Source: Candidatus Peregrinibacteria bacterium CG11_big_fil_rev_8_21_14_0_20_49_14
Lineage (GTDB): Bacteria; Patescibacteriota; Gracilibacteria; Peribacterales; Peribacteraceae
DNA: 64,000 nucleotides
Direction of reading: 5' to 3'
Assembly (NCBI GenBank): GCA_002787035.1
Contig: PCVP01000010.1
Coordinates: 1-64,000, forward strand
This document shows positions 24,753-33,945 of this stretch, piece by piece. The notes beneath the pieces were generated by a model, which had not been told where the DNA came from, made no database searches, and was given only the letters and a program-made list of their open reading frames with translations. A program made the translations under genes and the position numbers. The stretch's first letter is position 1. Each line of letters starts with the position of its first letter.

Positions 24753-25805
24753 TTAACCCAATATTTCCTCCAGTCTTCCCTGCTCTATTGCCTGCTTAAT
24801 ATCTCGAGCAATGCGGCGACCCGTACTCATGGGAACATCGTACTTGAGTGCCGTGTACGGAGAACCTTCTATATAAGGATTCGTACCCGCAACGATACGA
24901 GCGCTTATTTCAAAGCAGAAAATCTCCAGTTTTCTGGTAACAATACACTCCAAACAGAACGGACCGAAGAGACCCTTACCACACAGTTCTCTGCTTACCT
25001 TTACGACGTTCTCACCCATTTCGAAGAATTCCTGCAGCATGGACTCTCGTATAACCACGGGAATGTTTCCCACTATGGTGTAACTGGTGTGAATGTTCGC
25101 CGCCAGTTGGTCTTCCGCACGTATGCGACCAATGGAGTCTGCGTTGCTCTCGTAGCGCTTGTCGAAACTCATAATTTCAAGTTCTCCCGTAATGGGTGAC
25201 TGAAAGAAATGAGCATAAATCGGCACTCCGACGATGTATTCCTGTATGGCAAAATCATTTTCCTTTGGGTACTTACGATCTTTCACCTCCTGAAACTGCT
25301 CGGGAGTTTTGGCTATGAAGTATCCGAACCCTCCTCCTGCACCATGAAATTTCACGATGACCGGCTTGTCGATGTCTGCCGGATTCTCAAACACACGAGG
25401 AAGTTGCAAACCCGCCTTCTCCAACCACTGTCTCTCCAACGTTCTGTCCGATTCCCATTTGAGTATTTCTTTCGTTCCGTAGTACATCACTTGCATTTTG
25501 CTCACACGGTCATGACCCATGTACGCAATGAATGAACCGTGAGGAATAACAATCGCATTGCGTTTTATGAGCTCTTCTTCCAACTGCTCGTTCCAGTCGG
25601 ACCATTCGTCCACAAAAATAATCTCATCTGCCACACCGTAACTTTCGTACGCTCTCTCCGAACCCTTCTTACAAATTGCCAAACTCTTCAATCCTTCATC
25701 TTTTGCGCCTTTAAGAATCTGCAATGCACTGTGACTTCCTATCGTCGCTATGACGAAGTCGGACGGATTGGTGGAAGCCGGCAATATGGGCTGGTTCTTT
25801 GTCAT
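24753..25805 (-). CDS. purP: PurP-like ATP-grasp ligase (FAICAR synthetase family), copy A
   Basis: 350 residues, closer to archaeal PurP (5-formaminoimidazole-4-carboxamide ribonucleotide synthetase) than copy B. Matches are IATIGSHSALQILKGAKDEG, the glycine-rich PVIVKFHGAGGGFGYFIA of the ATP-grasp fold, IQEYIVGVPIYAHFF, FCFEISARIVAGTN and SPYTALKY. It would use ATP and formate on AICAR in place of bacterial PurH transformylase. TACAAT lies 12 nt before the ATG on the minus strand. The two copies are 27 nt apart and probably co-transcribed with the hypothetical gene upstream. Confidence 0.78.
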   Translation of the reverse strand: MTKNQPILPASTNPSDFVIATIGSHSALQILKGAKDEGLKSLAICKKGSERAYESYGVADEIIFVDEWSDWNEQLEEELIKRNAIVIPHGSFIAYMGHDRVSKMQVMYYGTKEILKWESDRTLERQWLEKAGLQLPRVFENPADIDKPVIVKFHGAGGGFGYFIAKTPEQFQEVKDRKYPKENDFAIQEYIVGVPIYAHFFQSPITGELEIMSFDKRYESNADSIGRIRAEDQLAANIHTSYTIVGNIPVVIRESMLQEFFEMGENVVKVSRELCGKGLFGPFCLECIVTRKLEIFCFEISARIVAGTNPYIEGSPYTALKYDVPMSTGRRIARDIKQAIEQGRLEEILG

Positions 25806-25852
25806 GATATTTCAGGTATTGTACACAAAAACCTGACAATGACCAGTGAAAA

Positions 25853-26503
25853 TCAGCTCGCACGCAACAGAGACCTCATCCCCCCGTGTTTGCCGACACC
25901 ATTCGTTTCCACTCGAAACTTCCCAAGCTCGAGGATGACAGGCTTGGACCTTCCTTCTGCCGATCCGTCATCTTGCACATACGGAAGCGTAGTCCCCTGT
26001 TTTATCATTGTGAGATTGTGATCCGGATCCCACGCACGAGCTATAATGGCAGTATGTGCTTCACTGCGCGCTTCTTCTAACGTCACTTCCGTACAACGCT
26101 TCTGGGAAGCCAACTGTTTGTACTCATGCATCATGTGTGCAATTTCAGCCAAATATCTCCGAAATTCCACATCGAATTGCTCAATGGGCTCTGTGGTTTC
26201 CAGACGCTGTGTGAGCATAAGCACCTCATAAAACCTGCGCTGAAAATCCACAACAAGTACTTGTGCCGTCGGTAAGTGCAAAATGGTCTGCATATCTCTG
26301 CCATATCGCTCCGTAAACGCATGAACGGACTTCCAGTAGGGAAGAGGAGCGCGATCTCTGCCATAGTGCAACGCATCGTCTGCCACACTCCGAATGCGAG
26401 CTGATTCTTTGTCGTCCTCAGGTTGGTACTCCAACAGGGATTTCATCCAAATCAACATCTGCAAGCACTCTGTCTTGCAATTCGTCGGAGGTAAGATCTC
26501 CAC
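25853..26503 (-). CDS. hypothetical protein, probable frameshift near the start
   Basis: I do not recognise it. The open frame listed here starts at a GTG and its first 25 residues look unnatural (Cys/Trp/Met-rich). A second frame starting at ATG 26519 gives a much more protein-like N-terminus (MRHINGGDLTSDELQDRV and so on) for 33 codons and meets UGA at ACC-UGA-G around 26418-26423, exactly where the listed frame becomes plausible (EDDKESARIRSV). A single +1 shift at that stop joins both. This could be a mutation, an assembly error or programmed +1 shifting. The body is mostly helical and soluble. It is upstream of the PurP pair. Confidence 0.55.
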   Translation of the reverse strand: MEILPPTNCKTECLQMLIWMKSLLEYQPEDDKESARIRSVADDALHYGRDRAPLPYWKSVHAFTERYGRDMQTILHLPTAQVLVVDFQRRFYEVLMLTQRLETTEPIEQFDVEFRRYLAEIAHMMHEYKQLASQKRCTEVTLEEARSEAHTAIIARAWDPDHNLTMIKQGTTLPYVQDDGSAEGRSKPVILELGKFRVETNGVGKHGGMRSLLRAS

Positions 26504-26683
26504 CGTTAATATGACGCATCACCATAGTTTCACACGCTACTCCGAATACATTTTTTGCACAAAGAAAAACCATGGCGGAACTATGCGAATGTCATAAAAA
26601 GCGCTCTGGAAAGCCAAAAAATATTGGTGGGAGATGTGAAACTGGCATAAGGACAGTGAATTCTCTACACTGCGACACAATTC

Positions 26684-27937
26684 ATGAAGCGCTTATCTGT
26701 CTTCCTCGGTCTTGCCCTTGTGCCCGTATTGGCTCTCGGATACCTGTATCCGGACAAATTGCTGAACGGACCTTCCATGGGCAGTGCACTGACGTACGCA
26801 CCGAGTCCGGGAGCAGAAATAGTGGTATTTGTTCGTGACGGATGTCCGCACTGTGCGGACTTTCACGAGTTCGCCCTGGAAAAAGGTTGGATTGTGGACT
26901 ACCGCGAAGTCACTCAAATAGACAGCCAGCAAATGTTTAAAGAATTACAAGAACATGTCCCCTCTTTAAATCAGGGAGTACCTACAATTGTACTGAACGG
27001 TCATGTGATGCAGGGGTACGACACACACGAAACATCCGGCAAACGCATAGAAGAGCGCTACGAAAAGTGTCGCAATTCCTCCGAAGGATGCCTCTCATAC
27101 AAAGAATTTATTGCAAGTGATGCGATAGTCGAACTGGAAAGTGCGGCGGAAGGAACCTGCTCGGAAGACTGCGATGCGAATCTGGATAAATACATCTTTG
27201 ATTTGTGGTTTATAGGAGAGGTGGATCTCACCCTCCTTTCTCTTCCCGTTCTCTCGATACTGCTCGGATTCCTAGACGGATTTAATCCGTGTGCCATGTG
27301 GGTGCTCATTACACTGCTCACCCTTCTCATCAATACGCACGACATGAAGAAGGTGTGGATAATAGGAGGCACATTCCTCTTTGTTAGCGGTGCGGTGTAT
27401 TATCTGTTCATTGCTGCGTGGCTGAATGTATTTTTGCTCATAGGATTGAATGCCATCGTACAAAAAGCCATAGGACTTGTGGCCATACTCGGCGGTGGCT
27501 TTTACTTGTATGAAGCATTCGGGAAAGACCCGAATCAATGCAAAGTGACGAACCTGAGCCGCCGACAGAAGACAATCGAGGAAATGAAACGCATCATGCA
27601 AATAAGCGCCTGGCCGGCCATGGTTCTGGGTGTGGCTGTCTTGGCAGTTTCTGTGAACATGATCGAACTCGTCTGTACGGCCGGACTGCCGGCGATCTTC
27701 ACACAGATTCTTGCGTTCAACGATGTTTCTAACATCGCTCGGTACGGCTACATAGGAATCTACATACTGCTCTATATGATCGATGATTTCGTCATCTTCG
27801 GAATCGCAGTACTGACGTTGCATGCCACCGGACTCACCACGAAGTACCGACGATTCACACTCATCTTCGGGGGGCTGCTTATGTACGGCCTTGGTCTCCT
27901 CTTAATTTTTGCACCGGAGCTACTGACCTTTGCGTAA
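26684..27937 (+). CDS. thioredoxin-like domain fused to CcdA/DsbD-type membrane domain
   Basis: 417 residues. An N-terminal hydrophobic segment (signal anchor) is followed by a glutaredoxin/thioredoxin-like domain with redox motif CPHC (residues 54-57) and the cis-proline region GVPTIVLNG. A Cys-rich linker (CSEDCD) precedes a six-to-seven helix domain that starts DGFNPCAMWVLITLL, the hallmark of CcdA/DsbD transmembrane electron carriers; a second conserved Cys lies in ELVCTAGLPAIFTQ. It would pass electrons from cytosolic thiols to the outer side. Usual DsbD proteins have thioredoxin at the C-terminus, so this order is unusual. TACACT lies 12 nt before the ATG. Confidence 0.8.
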   Translation: MKRLSVFLGLALVPVLALGYLYPDKLLNGPSMGSALTYAPSPGAEIVVFVRDGCPHCADFHEFALEKGWIVDYREVTQIDSQQMFKELQEHVPSLNQGVPTIVLNGHVMQGYDTHETSGKRIEERYEKCRNSSEGCLSYKEFIASDAIVELESAAEGTCSEDCDANLDKYIFDLWFIGEVDLTLLSLPVLSILLGFLDGFNPCAMWVLITLLTLLINTHDMKKVWIIGGTFLFVSGAVYYLFIAAWLNVFLLIGLNAIVQKAIGLVAILGGGFYLYEAFGKDPNQCKVTNLSRRQKTIEEMKRIMQISAWPAMVLGVAVLAVSVNMIELVCTAGLPAIFTQILAFNDVSNIARYGYIGIYILLYMIDDFVIFGIAVLTLHATGLTTKYRRFTLIFGGLLMYGLGLLLIFAPELLTFA

Positions 27938-27939
27938 GA

Positions 27940-27971
27940 AAAAAAGAGACACCTTCCGGCATCTCTTTTTT
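27940..27971. terminator. bidirectional intrinsic terminator
   Basis: AAAAAAGAGA at 27940-27949 pairs with TCTCTTTTTT at 27962-27971. The stem brings its own U tract in both directions and sits between the convergent CcdA-type gene and the minus-strand hypothetical gene. Confidence 0.75.
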
Positions 27972-27989
27972 GAAGTGCTTGTACTGCTA

Positions 27990-28565
27990 TCAGCGATCTC
28001 CGCTGCGCTGTTCCACCAAACAGCGACTGCGACGTGAGCCGCTGAATTGCAGACAGTAGTCTGCATCTTGCTGCAGAGAAGAAGGTGCTTTCTTGATTTC
28101 AAAATCCACACCTGCCTCCGGTTCGTATCCCTTATAGTCGATCATACAGTCGGCAATATAGGCATCGAATGCGGCATGAATACTGCGACGAACGAGTCTG
28201 TCCACACCACGCAGAGGAATGAGAGGCACGATATCCGCACGGAGATCTTCCGCTATGCGAACTTTATCCGCACATCCTTCCGCATCGGAAATCGATGGTT
28301 TTGTTTCCGTGTCCTCCGTGCGCGTCGGTGCAACCGCATCTTCGAGAATGTGAGCCTGAGGTCTGGTGCGACGGTCTTCATCTATAATGGAACGTCTGCG
28401 AAAATCATCCTGCATAATAAATCCCTGCCTGTAAGAAACGAACTGATCATCAGCTCCCGTAAACAAGCTGGCCGTTACATCACGACCGAAAATAATTGTG
28501 CCGGCGCCAAGCATGGTTCCTACGACCATACCGCACACGGCAATGCTAACTTCTCTCTGAGCCAT
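27990..28565 (-). CDS. hypothetical membrane-anchored protein
   Basis: 191 residues, not recognised. The N-terminus has a glycine-rich hydrophobic segment (VCGMVVGTMLGAGTIIFG) that should anchor it or act as a signal. The rest is hydrophilic and charged, with five cysteines in total (AEGCADK, IADCMIDY and, near the end, YCLQF and SRCLVEQ, besides the one in the membrane segment). It converges on the CcdA-type thiol carrier and shares its terminator. A link to disulfide chemistry is possible but only suggested by position. Confidence 0.6.
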   Translation of the reverse strand: MAQREVSIAVCGMVVGTMLGAGTIIFGRDVTASLFTGADDQFVSYRQGFIMQDDFRRRSIIDEDRRTRPQAHILEDAVAPTRTEDTETKPSISDAEGCADKVRIAEDLRADIVPLIPLRGVDRLVRRSIHAAFDAYIADCMIDYKGYEPEAGVDFEIKKAPSSLQQDADYCLQFSGSRRSRCLVEQRSGDR

Positions 28566-28972
28566 GATGGAAAGGGGAAAGGTGTGTTAATTTATATGTA
28601 CTTGTATACATTTAAGCATAAAAAATGATAGAAATCAATATTCCGTTCGCTTCTGACTGAAAATACCGGAACAGTCTTCTGCGAAGAAGACTTTGTTTGG
28701 TCTTGAGATGACGTACCTGACTCCCCTTCTTCTCGAGGATGTGCATGTGCCTTTTCAATACCAAAAGCACTGCAAAGAATTCACCATATCGCTCCGGAAA
28801 TCACGGAAAAGATGCGCATAACCACAGGAATAGCATGGTATCTGAAGAGAGAAAAACCAGAGCTCTTCGCAGTAAAATAACTCGCGAAGCGGAAACTTGT
28901 TTTCGCTGGAGCGATTCCTTAAAAGGGAAGGAGAGCCCGTGAGAGGAAACCGTAGGTTTCCTTTCACGAAAT
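28566..28972. other. 407-bp intergenic region with hairpins, no confident gene
   Basis: Holds no convincing ORF above 60 codons. Visible hairpins are GTCTTCT/AGAAGAC at 28674-28691 followed by a T-rich stretch, CTTCGC/GCGAAG near 28864-28887, and AGGAAACC/GGTTTCCT at 28944-28962 just 3' of the tRNA-Cys on the minus strand. A 22-codon ORF (28812-28880, MRITTGIAWYLK...) looks peptide-like but has no good start signal. Confidence 0.4.
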
Positions 28973-29047
<75 letters not shown>

Positions 29048-29111
29048 ACAGTGCGGTGAGCATAGAACAGCTTTATCGTATTGAAAAGAATCTGGCACAG
29101 AACCTTCCAGA

Positions 29112-29684
29112 CTACTTCTTTTTCTCTTCTTTTGCTTCGGGATCTGCGAACACAGACTCCCGTAGTATGAGAATAATCTGATTTTCAAGATCTTCCTCCA
29201 CCGACACCGGTGCGGTTGCGGTAATGCTGTACCCCACTCCGTTTACCACGGTGCTCACCTGGTAAAACCGACGCAACGGTTCTTTGGCAGCGGGCTGTGC
29301 TTTGAAAATATGCAGTTTTACCTTCTCGTCAAAAACCACCAGATCTCTCGTATCGAGCTCTTCGTATTCGGGCAGAACGGTAACTGCACGAATGCTCGCA
29401 TCGCTGTACGACTGGGGAGTGGCATCTTGTAAGAGAGGCTCACGCGTTACCGCGACGGTCGGAAACTGACCGGAGACCGGAACGTCACTCTGAAAAGCCA
29501 CCAACGTATCTGCGGGCACTCCGCGCTGACGCAATGTTTCACTGTCTATGGTAACCCAATCTTCAGGCAAACACGTGCCGTACGTGCCATCCCAATAGTC
29601 TTGTTTACAGGATGTGTCTTCTCCGCTCCCTCCGCATCCTGCGAGCAAGAGCAGTGCTGCCAAACCAAGTAATGATCGTTTCAT
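29112..29684 (-). CDS. predicted lipoprotein
   Basis: 190 residues from ATG 29684. It has a classical lipoprotein signal MKRSLLGLAALLLLAGCGGS with lipobox LAGC, so it should be lipidated at Cys18 and held on the outer face of the membrane. The mature part has two more Cys early on (TSCKQDYW, YGTCLPEDW) that could form a disulfide. The remainder is beta-rich and ends in a charged EAKEEKKK tail. The function is unknown. The longer ORF-track start is rejected because TACCAT lies exactly 7 nt before this ATG. Confidence 0.75.
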   Translation of the reverse strand: MKRSLLGLAALLLLAGCGGSGEDTSCKQDYWDGTYGTCLPEDWVTIDSETLRQRGVPADTLVAFQSDVPVSGQFPTVAVTREPLLQDATPQSYSDASIRAVTVLPEYEELDTRDLVVFDEKVKLHIFKAQPAAKEPLRRFYQVSTVVNGVGYSITATAPVSVEEDLENQIILILRESVFADPEAKEEKKK

Positions 29685-29834
29685 GTGCCGTATGGTACGC
29701 TTTCTGTACAAAAAAGAGAAGAAGAAGGGCTCATGGAAGCGGTACAAACGTGGTAGACAAACGCGTGAAAGGTTGTCGAGATTCTATTCGTGAATTGAGA
29801 GAAATAACGCAGAATGGTACAATAGTATGATTTT

Positions 29835-32258
29835 ATGTCTAAAAAGCTCGTAGTCATCACTGCACTGTTTCTGGCACTCCCCTTCTCGGCAGCCGCCGCG
29901 AGTATTTCAGCAGACGATTCTGTCGCAGGTTTGGGCACGGATATAGACATAGCAGGTTTTCCCGCAAACACTTCGGTTCACGTGGTTGTATCGCCTCCTC
30001 TCGGAGCAGAAATACTGCTTCCCGTGCAAACAGACACATCGGGTGCGGGATCCGTACAACTGAAAGGGCGCGATACGGAAGTCGCAGGCATCTATACGAT
30101 AACGATAGAAAAATCCGGCATTGCATACGAAGGAACGGCGCATTTTGAAGTACTGCCAGACAGTCTCAGTACGCAAAACAGCAGTATTCAAGTGAGCAGC
30201 GACACCATACAGCCTACGGGAACGGACAAACTCACGGTGGCAGTCATCATTCGGGATACCTACGGAAACCCGCTCCCAAACAGACCTTTGAAACTTATTT
30301 CAAGCCGCGCGGCAGATCGCATAAGTTCCATGGAGAGTGAAACGGATGAAAGTGGCGAGCAGTTGTTTTCACTCACCACAAAAGAACAGGGAATTTTGCA
30401 CCTTCGCGCCATCGACCTCCTCAGTGGCACACTGATAGATGCCGAAGCGGACGTACAGGCCGGTACGCCATCGAATGCGGTGGGCGGACCACTTCCCACC
30501 GTGAACTCCGTACGAGGCCGTCAGCTCTTTCGGGCGGGCAGCAATTTTGTCGGAGACGTTACGGGAAACGGAGGCTCTTCTTTCGGACTCATAGATCACT
30601 TCGAACTGTTCGCACCGCGTGAGCTGGAAATTAATGAAGACACTACCATTAAAATCACCGCAGTGGATCGTAACGGAAACAGAGTGGAAGACTACACGGG
30701 ACTCGCGCTTATTTCGTCCACGGATCCCATGGCATTTTTGCCGGTGGGAGGAGAGGTGCGATTCGAACCCCGTAATCTCGGACAGAAAGTACTGACACTC
30801 GGTCTGCGCTTCCGCACCGCCGACGAACATATTCTCTATGTCGAAGACAGCGAAAATCCCGAGATCTTCGGACAAGCGTACGTCACGGTAACCGGCGGAT
30901 ACGGATCTGCTCCGGGAAGTAAGGTGATTCAGATTCTTTCTCCTGAAATCGGTACGGTCTTTAATGTTCCGCAAATAACAATTACCGGTGTCACTGAACC
31001 GTTTGTAAACCTGATAGTCAGCGGAGGCAAAGAAGATGTCCGTGGAGAAACAGACATAGAAGGACGATTCGCCATCACCATTACGCTGGATTCCGAATCT
31101 GGCAAACAAGACCACATGCTCCGTGTCCGCGATGAATTCGGACAATTGGATTCCGGAGAATTTTCCGTCGTGCTGGACAACATTCCTCCGCAATTTGAGT
31201 CCGTGGAGTTCTCTCCTTCGAATCCTACTGAGGGAACAAATGTTCTCCTCGTTGTAAAAAGTGAACCTGATCTTCCTGTTATTTCCGCCGATATCGCAGG
31301 AGCTCAAGTATCGTTGGATCCCGTGCCCGGACAACCGGGTATGTATCAGTACCTCTTTGTCGCACCTGTTGCAGGAGCGTATCAACCGATTATTTCTGTG
31401 GCAGACAGCGCAGGTAATACCGCACAATTCACTTCCTCTCTTGTATCGGAGCTGGAGGGACTTCCGAAGGTAACAAATATCCAGGCAACAGGAGAAGCAA
31501 ACGCAGTGACGCTCCAATGGGATCCGATCTCCACGGAACCAATAGACGCCTACCGAATTTACGTCGGTGAAACGGCAACAAGATTCGATTTTAATTTGGA
31601 TACGAATTTCACGACTACCGCAGCACAGGTAGCCGGCTTGATTCCGGGAAAAGAATACTTCTTCTCTGTCACCGCACTGCAAGGGGAAAGAGAGAGTCAG
31701 GAATTCGATGTTGTAAGTGCACTCGTAAAAGGACTGCTTCTGGATGTTTCGCCGCAACACTCCGGCCTTCTTATCGACTGGTCTTCTATTGTCACGGATA
31801 CTCCGCTCTCCTCTTTTATTCTGGAATTCGGAGTGGAGCCGGACACCTTTACCGAGAAACGTATTCTCAACGGCGAACTGCGCAACTACACACTGCGAGA
31901 TCTCATTAACGGTGTGACATACTTCTTAAAACTCACTCCCGTGGACATAACGGGACAACTGGTGGAAGACCTTGCAGCCACTGCGGAAGGTATTCCCACC
32001 GGTGAAGGATTTGCCGTGACTCCCGGAGACACTGTGCCTTTCGATACGCGCATTCGTACTGTCAACCGTTCCGCAGCTCCGCCGGATATGAACAGAAACG
32101 CACCGCACACCGTACCCTCGGGTCTTCCGACGGTAGGATGGTGGGCACTCGTTACTCTGGCTGCAGGAGGACTGATGTTCTACTGGCAGCGCAAACGTAA
32201 ACTCCAAGCTACCGTAGCTTTCTTTCGGGAAATGGAGTCCCGCTACAAACAAAAGTAA
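29835..32258 (+). CDS. surface protein with Ig-like and fibronectin type III domains
   Basis: 807 residues. It has an N-terminal signal peptide (KKLVVITALFLALPFSAAAAS), then several beta-sandwich units. An invasin/Big-type domain carries RDTYGNPLPNRPLKL and DESGEQLFSLTTKEQG, another carries DRNGNRVEDYTGLAL, a bacterial Ig-like unit follows (ITGVTEPFVNLIVSGG), and then FN3 repeats (NAVTLQWDPI...PGKEYFFSVTALQGE). It ends in a single membrane helix (VGWWALVTLAAGGLMFYW) and a basic tail. It is likely an exported adhesin or surface-layer component anchored at the C-terminus. TACAAT lies 11 nt before the ATG. The next gene follows after 6 nt. Confidence 0.75.
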   Translation: MSKKLVVITALFLALPFSAAAASISADDSVAGLGTDIDIAGFPANTSVHVVVSPPLGAEILLPVQTDTSGAGSVQLKGRDTEVAGIYTITIEKSGIAYEGTAHFEVLPDSLSTQNSSIQVSSDTIQPTGTDKLTVAVIIRDTYGNPLPNRPLKLISSRAADRISSMESETDESGEQLFSLTTKEQGILHLRAIDLLSGTLIDAEADVQAGTPSNAVGGPLPTVNSVRGRQLFRAGSNFVGDVTGNGGSSFGLIDHFELFAPRELEINEDTTIKITAVDRNGNRVEDYTGLALISSTDPMAFLPVGGEVRFEPRNLGQKVLTLGLRFRTADEHILYVEDSENPEIFGQAYVTVTGGYGSAPGSKVIQILSPEIGTVFNVPQITITGVTEPFVNLIVSGGKEDVRGETDIEGRFAITITLDSESGKQDHMLRVRDEFGQLDSGEFSVVLDNIPPQFESVEFSPSNPTEGTNVLLVVKSEPDLPVISADIAGAQVSLDPVPGQPGMYQYLFVAPVAGAYQPIISVADSAGNTAQFTSSLVSELEGLPKVTNIQATGEANAVTLQWDPISTEPIDAYRIYVGETATRFDFNLDTNFTTTAAQVAGLIPGKEYFFSVTALQGERESQEFDVVSALVKGLLLDVSPQHSGLLIDWSSIVTDTPLSSFILEFGVEPDTFTEKRILNGELRNYTLRDLINGVTYFLKLTPVDITGQLVEDLAATAEGIPTGEGFAVTPGDTVPFDTRIRTVNRSAAPPDMNRNAPHTVPSGLPTVGWWALVTLAAGGLMFYWQRKRKLQATVAFFREMESRYKQK

Positions 32259-32264
32259 ACTCAT

Positions 32265-33263
32265 ATGTCCAAACGTACGATGTCCATTGGCGGTGCCACT
32301 TACGATCTCTTCGTGCGTTTCAGCGAAGAAACCGTAGCCATGTACAGTGACCACAAGGCTTTCAAGCTGACACTGGGTGATAAAATTCGGGCAGAGGAAG
32401 TACTGGAAATGTGCGGAGGCGGTGCGTCTAACACTGCGGTAGGCCTCGCCAGGCTCGGATGCCAAGCGGGATTCTGCGGAGTGGTGGGAGACGACCAGTG
32501 GGGAGGAAAACTTCTGGAGAACTTCAACAAAGAAAACGTTGATATTACCTGCGCAACAGTCGTGGAGGGAGAGGTATCCAGCTTCTCGATTATTCTGTCT
32601 GCCGGTTCGGGAGAACGTGTGATTTTGTATGACCCGGGAACAAACGACCATCTGCACGATGTGACATTCGACAAAGAGCAAGTCGGCACAATGGACTGGA
32701 TCTACTTTAACCACATTCAAGCCAACACATGTGCGATAGAAGACGATATGATTGGTATTTTGGCTGCGGAAACGGGGCCGGGACTCACATGGAATCCCGG
32801 AGGATGCCAAATAGATGTCGGGGTGGATGCTCCCAACAACTGCACGTTGCTTGCTCATACGAATCTGCTGCTGCTCAATAAGAGTGAAGCACTGGAATTC
32901 TCGAAAACTTCCACCGTCGAAGAGGCGATGAAGACACTGCTCGCAAAAGGGGTACGCAACGTATGCATCACCGATGGCAGCAGAGGAACGATTGCATCGG
33001 ACGGCAAGAATACATACCACTGCCCTATTCTCTCCGAGAGCACCGTAACAGATACGACCGGTGCGGGAGACGCGTTCGGAACGGGTGCCACATGGGCACT
33101 GCTGGAGGGCAAAAGCTTGCCTGAGGCACTGCGAGCGGGTACGATAAACGCATCGAGCGTCGTCAGTAAAATTGGCGCTCAAGCGGGTCTACTCACACAC
33201 ACCGAGATGAAACATCAATTACAAAACACTGCACTTGATGTGACGAGTACTCCTCTCCTCTAG
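32265..33263 (+). CDS. PfkB-family carbohydrate/nucleoside kinase
   Basis: 332 residues of the ribokinase fold. The N-terminal signature is GGGASNTAVGLARLG, and the C-terminal ATP/anion-hole signature is DTTGAGDAFGTG with the catalytic Asp. It is ATP-dependent; the substrate may be a sugar, adenosine or a sugar phosphate and cannot be told from sequence alone. It starts 6 nt after the surface-protein stop and has no visible Shine-Dalgarno, so it is probably translated from the same message. Confidence 0.85.
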   Translation: MSKRTMSIGGATYDLFVRFSEETVAMYSDHKAFKLTLGDKIRAEEVLEMCGGGASNTAVGLARLGCQAGFCGVVGDDQWGGKLLENFNKENVDITCATVVEGEVSSFSIILSAGSGERVILYDPGTNDHLHDVTFDKEQVGTMDWIYFNHIQANTCAIEDDMIGILAAETGPGLTWNPGGCQIDVGVDAPNNCTLLAHTNLLLLNKSEALEFSKTSTVEEAMKTLLAKGVRNVCITDGSRGTIASDGKNTYHCPILSESTVTDTTGAGDAFGTGATWALLEGKSLPEALRAGTINASSVVSKIGAQAGLLTHTEMKHQLQNTALDVTSTPLL

Positions 33264-33286
33264 ACCACCTCTTTCCTTTTTCCATT

Positions 33287-33910
33287 ATGTCAGACGACGC
33301 ACTCATCCAAGTACAAGAACTCATAGAATCCGCAGAGTCTTCACTCAAAACCGCACGAGCTCTTCTGCGATCTATGACAGGAGTATCCGACGCAAGTATG
33401 GAGAGACATATGGAAAAAGCGGGAAGCATGGCATCGGGAAGTGCGGTGAGCGGAAAAGTAATAGAAGGAATATTCGACGGACAGAACATGATAGATTCCG
33501 AAGGGCAAACGTATCCCGTACCCGCCAACTACGCCAGTAAGAGTAAGCTGGTGGAAGGCGACGGCATGAAACTGACCATTACCGACGAAGGAAAATTTAT
33601 CTACAAGCAAATATTGCCCATTAAAAGACGAACCGCAGTCGGATCGCTTATTCAGGAAGACGGTCAGTACAAAGTGTTGGTGGATGGAAAGGTGTACCGC
33701 GTGCTGCTTGCATCCGTTACGTTTTACCGTGCCGAAGTGGGAGACCAGGTAACTATTCTTCTGCCGGAAGACGACGAAGCGAAATGGGGAGCTATTGAAG
33801 CGGTCATACCGAAGCAAATGGCAGACGCCGCTTCCAAAAGTGCACTGAACTCACGTTCCACCGAAGATACGGACGGTGAACTCAGTCCCTCCGTAGAAGA
33901 CGACATCTAA
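33287..33910 (+). CDS. conserved CPR hypothetical protein
   Basis: 207 residues. The stretch from KVIEGIFDGQNMI through YPVPANYASKSKLVEGD and IYKQILPIKRR to VLLASVTFYRAEVGDQVTI is one I associate with a conserved but uncharacterised protein of CPR bacteria (recollection). The N-terminus is a helix (LIQVQELIESAESSLKTARALLRS), the middle is beta-rich (two similar small barrels), and the C-terminus is an acidic tail. It is soluble. The 23-nt gap to the kinase suggests an operon. Confidence 0.7.
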   Translation: MSDDALIQVQELIESAESSLKTARALLRSMTGVSDASMERHMEKAGSMASGSAVSGKVIEGIFDGQNMIDSEGQTYPVPANYASKSKLVEGDGMKLTITDEGKFIYKQILPIKRRTAVGSLIQEDGQYKVLVDGKVYRVLLASVTFYRAEVGDQVTILLPEDDEAKWGAIEAVIPKQMADAASKSALNSRSTEDTDGELSPSVEDDI

Positions 33911-33945
33911 CATCTTTCGTCCTTTAACTTTTTCGCATTTCCTGT

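Noticed and set aside
30369-31760. 463-codon minus-strand ORF
   Set aside because: It lies antisense to the Ig/FN3 surface protein, is rich in Arg, Cys and Ser with no domain pattern, and has no promoter or start signal. It is a shadow caused by codon bias.
31926-33182. 418-codon minus-strand ORF
   Set aside because: Antisense to the surface protein and the PfkB kinase, which have clear signal peptide and catalytic motifs. No protein-like features.
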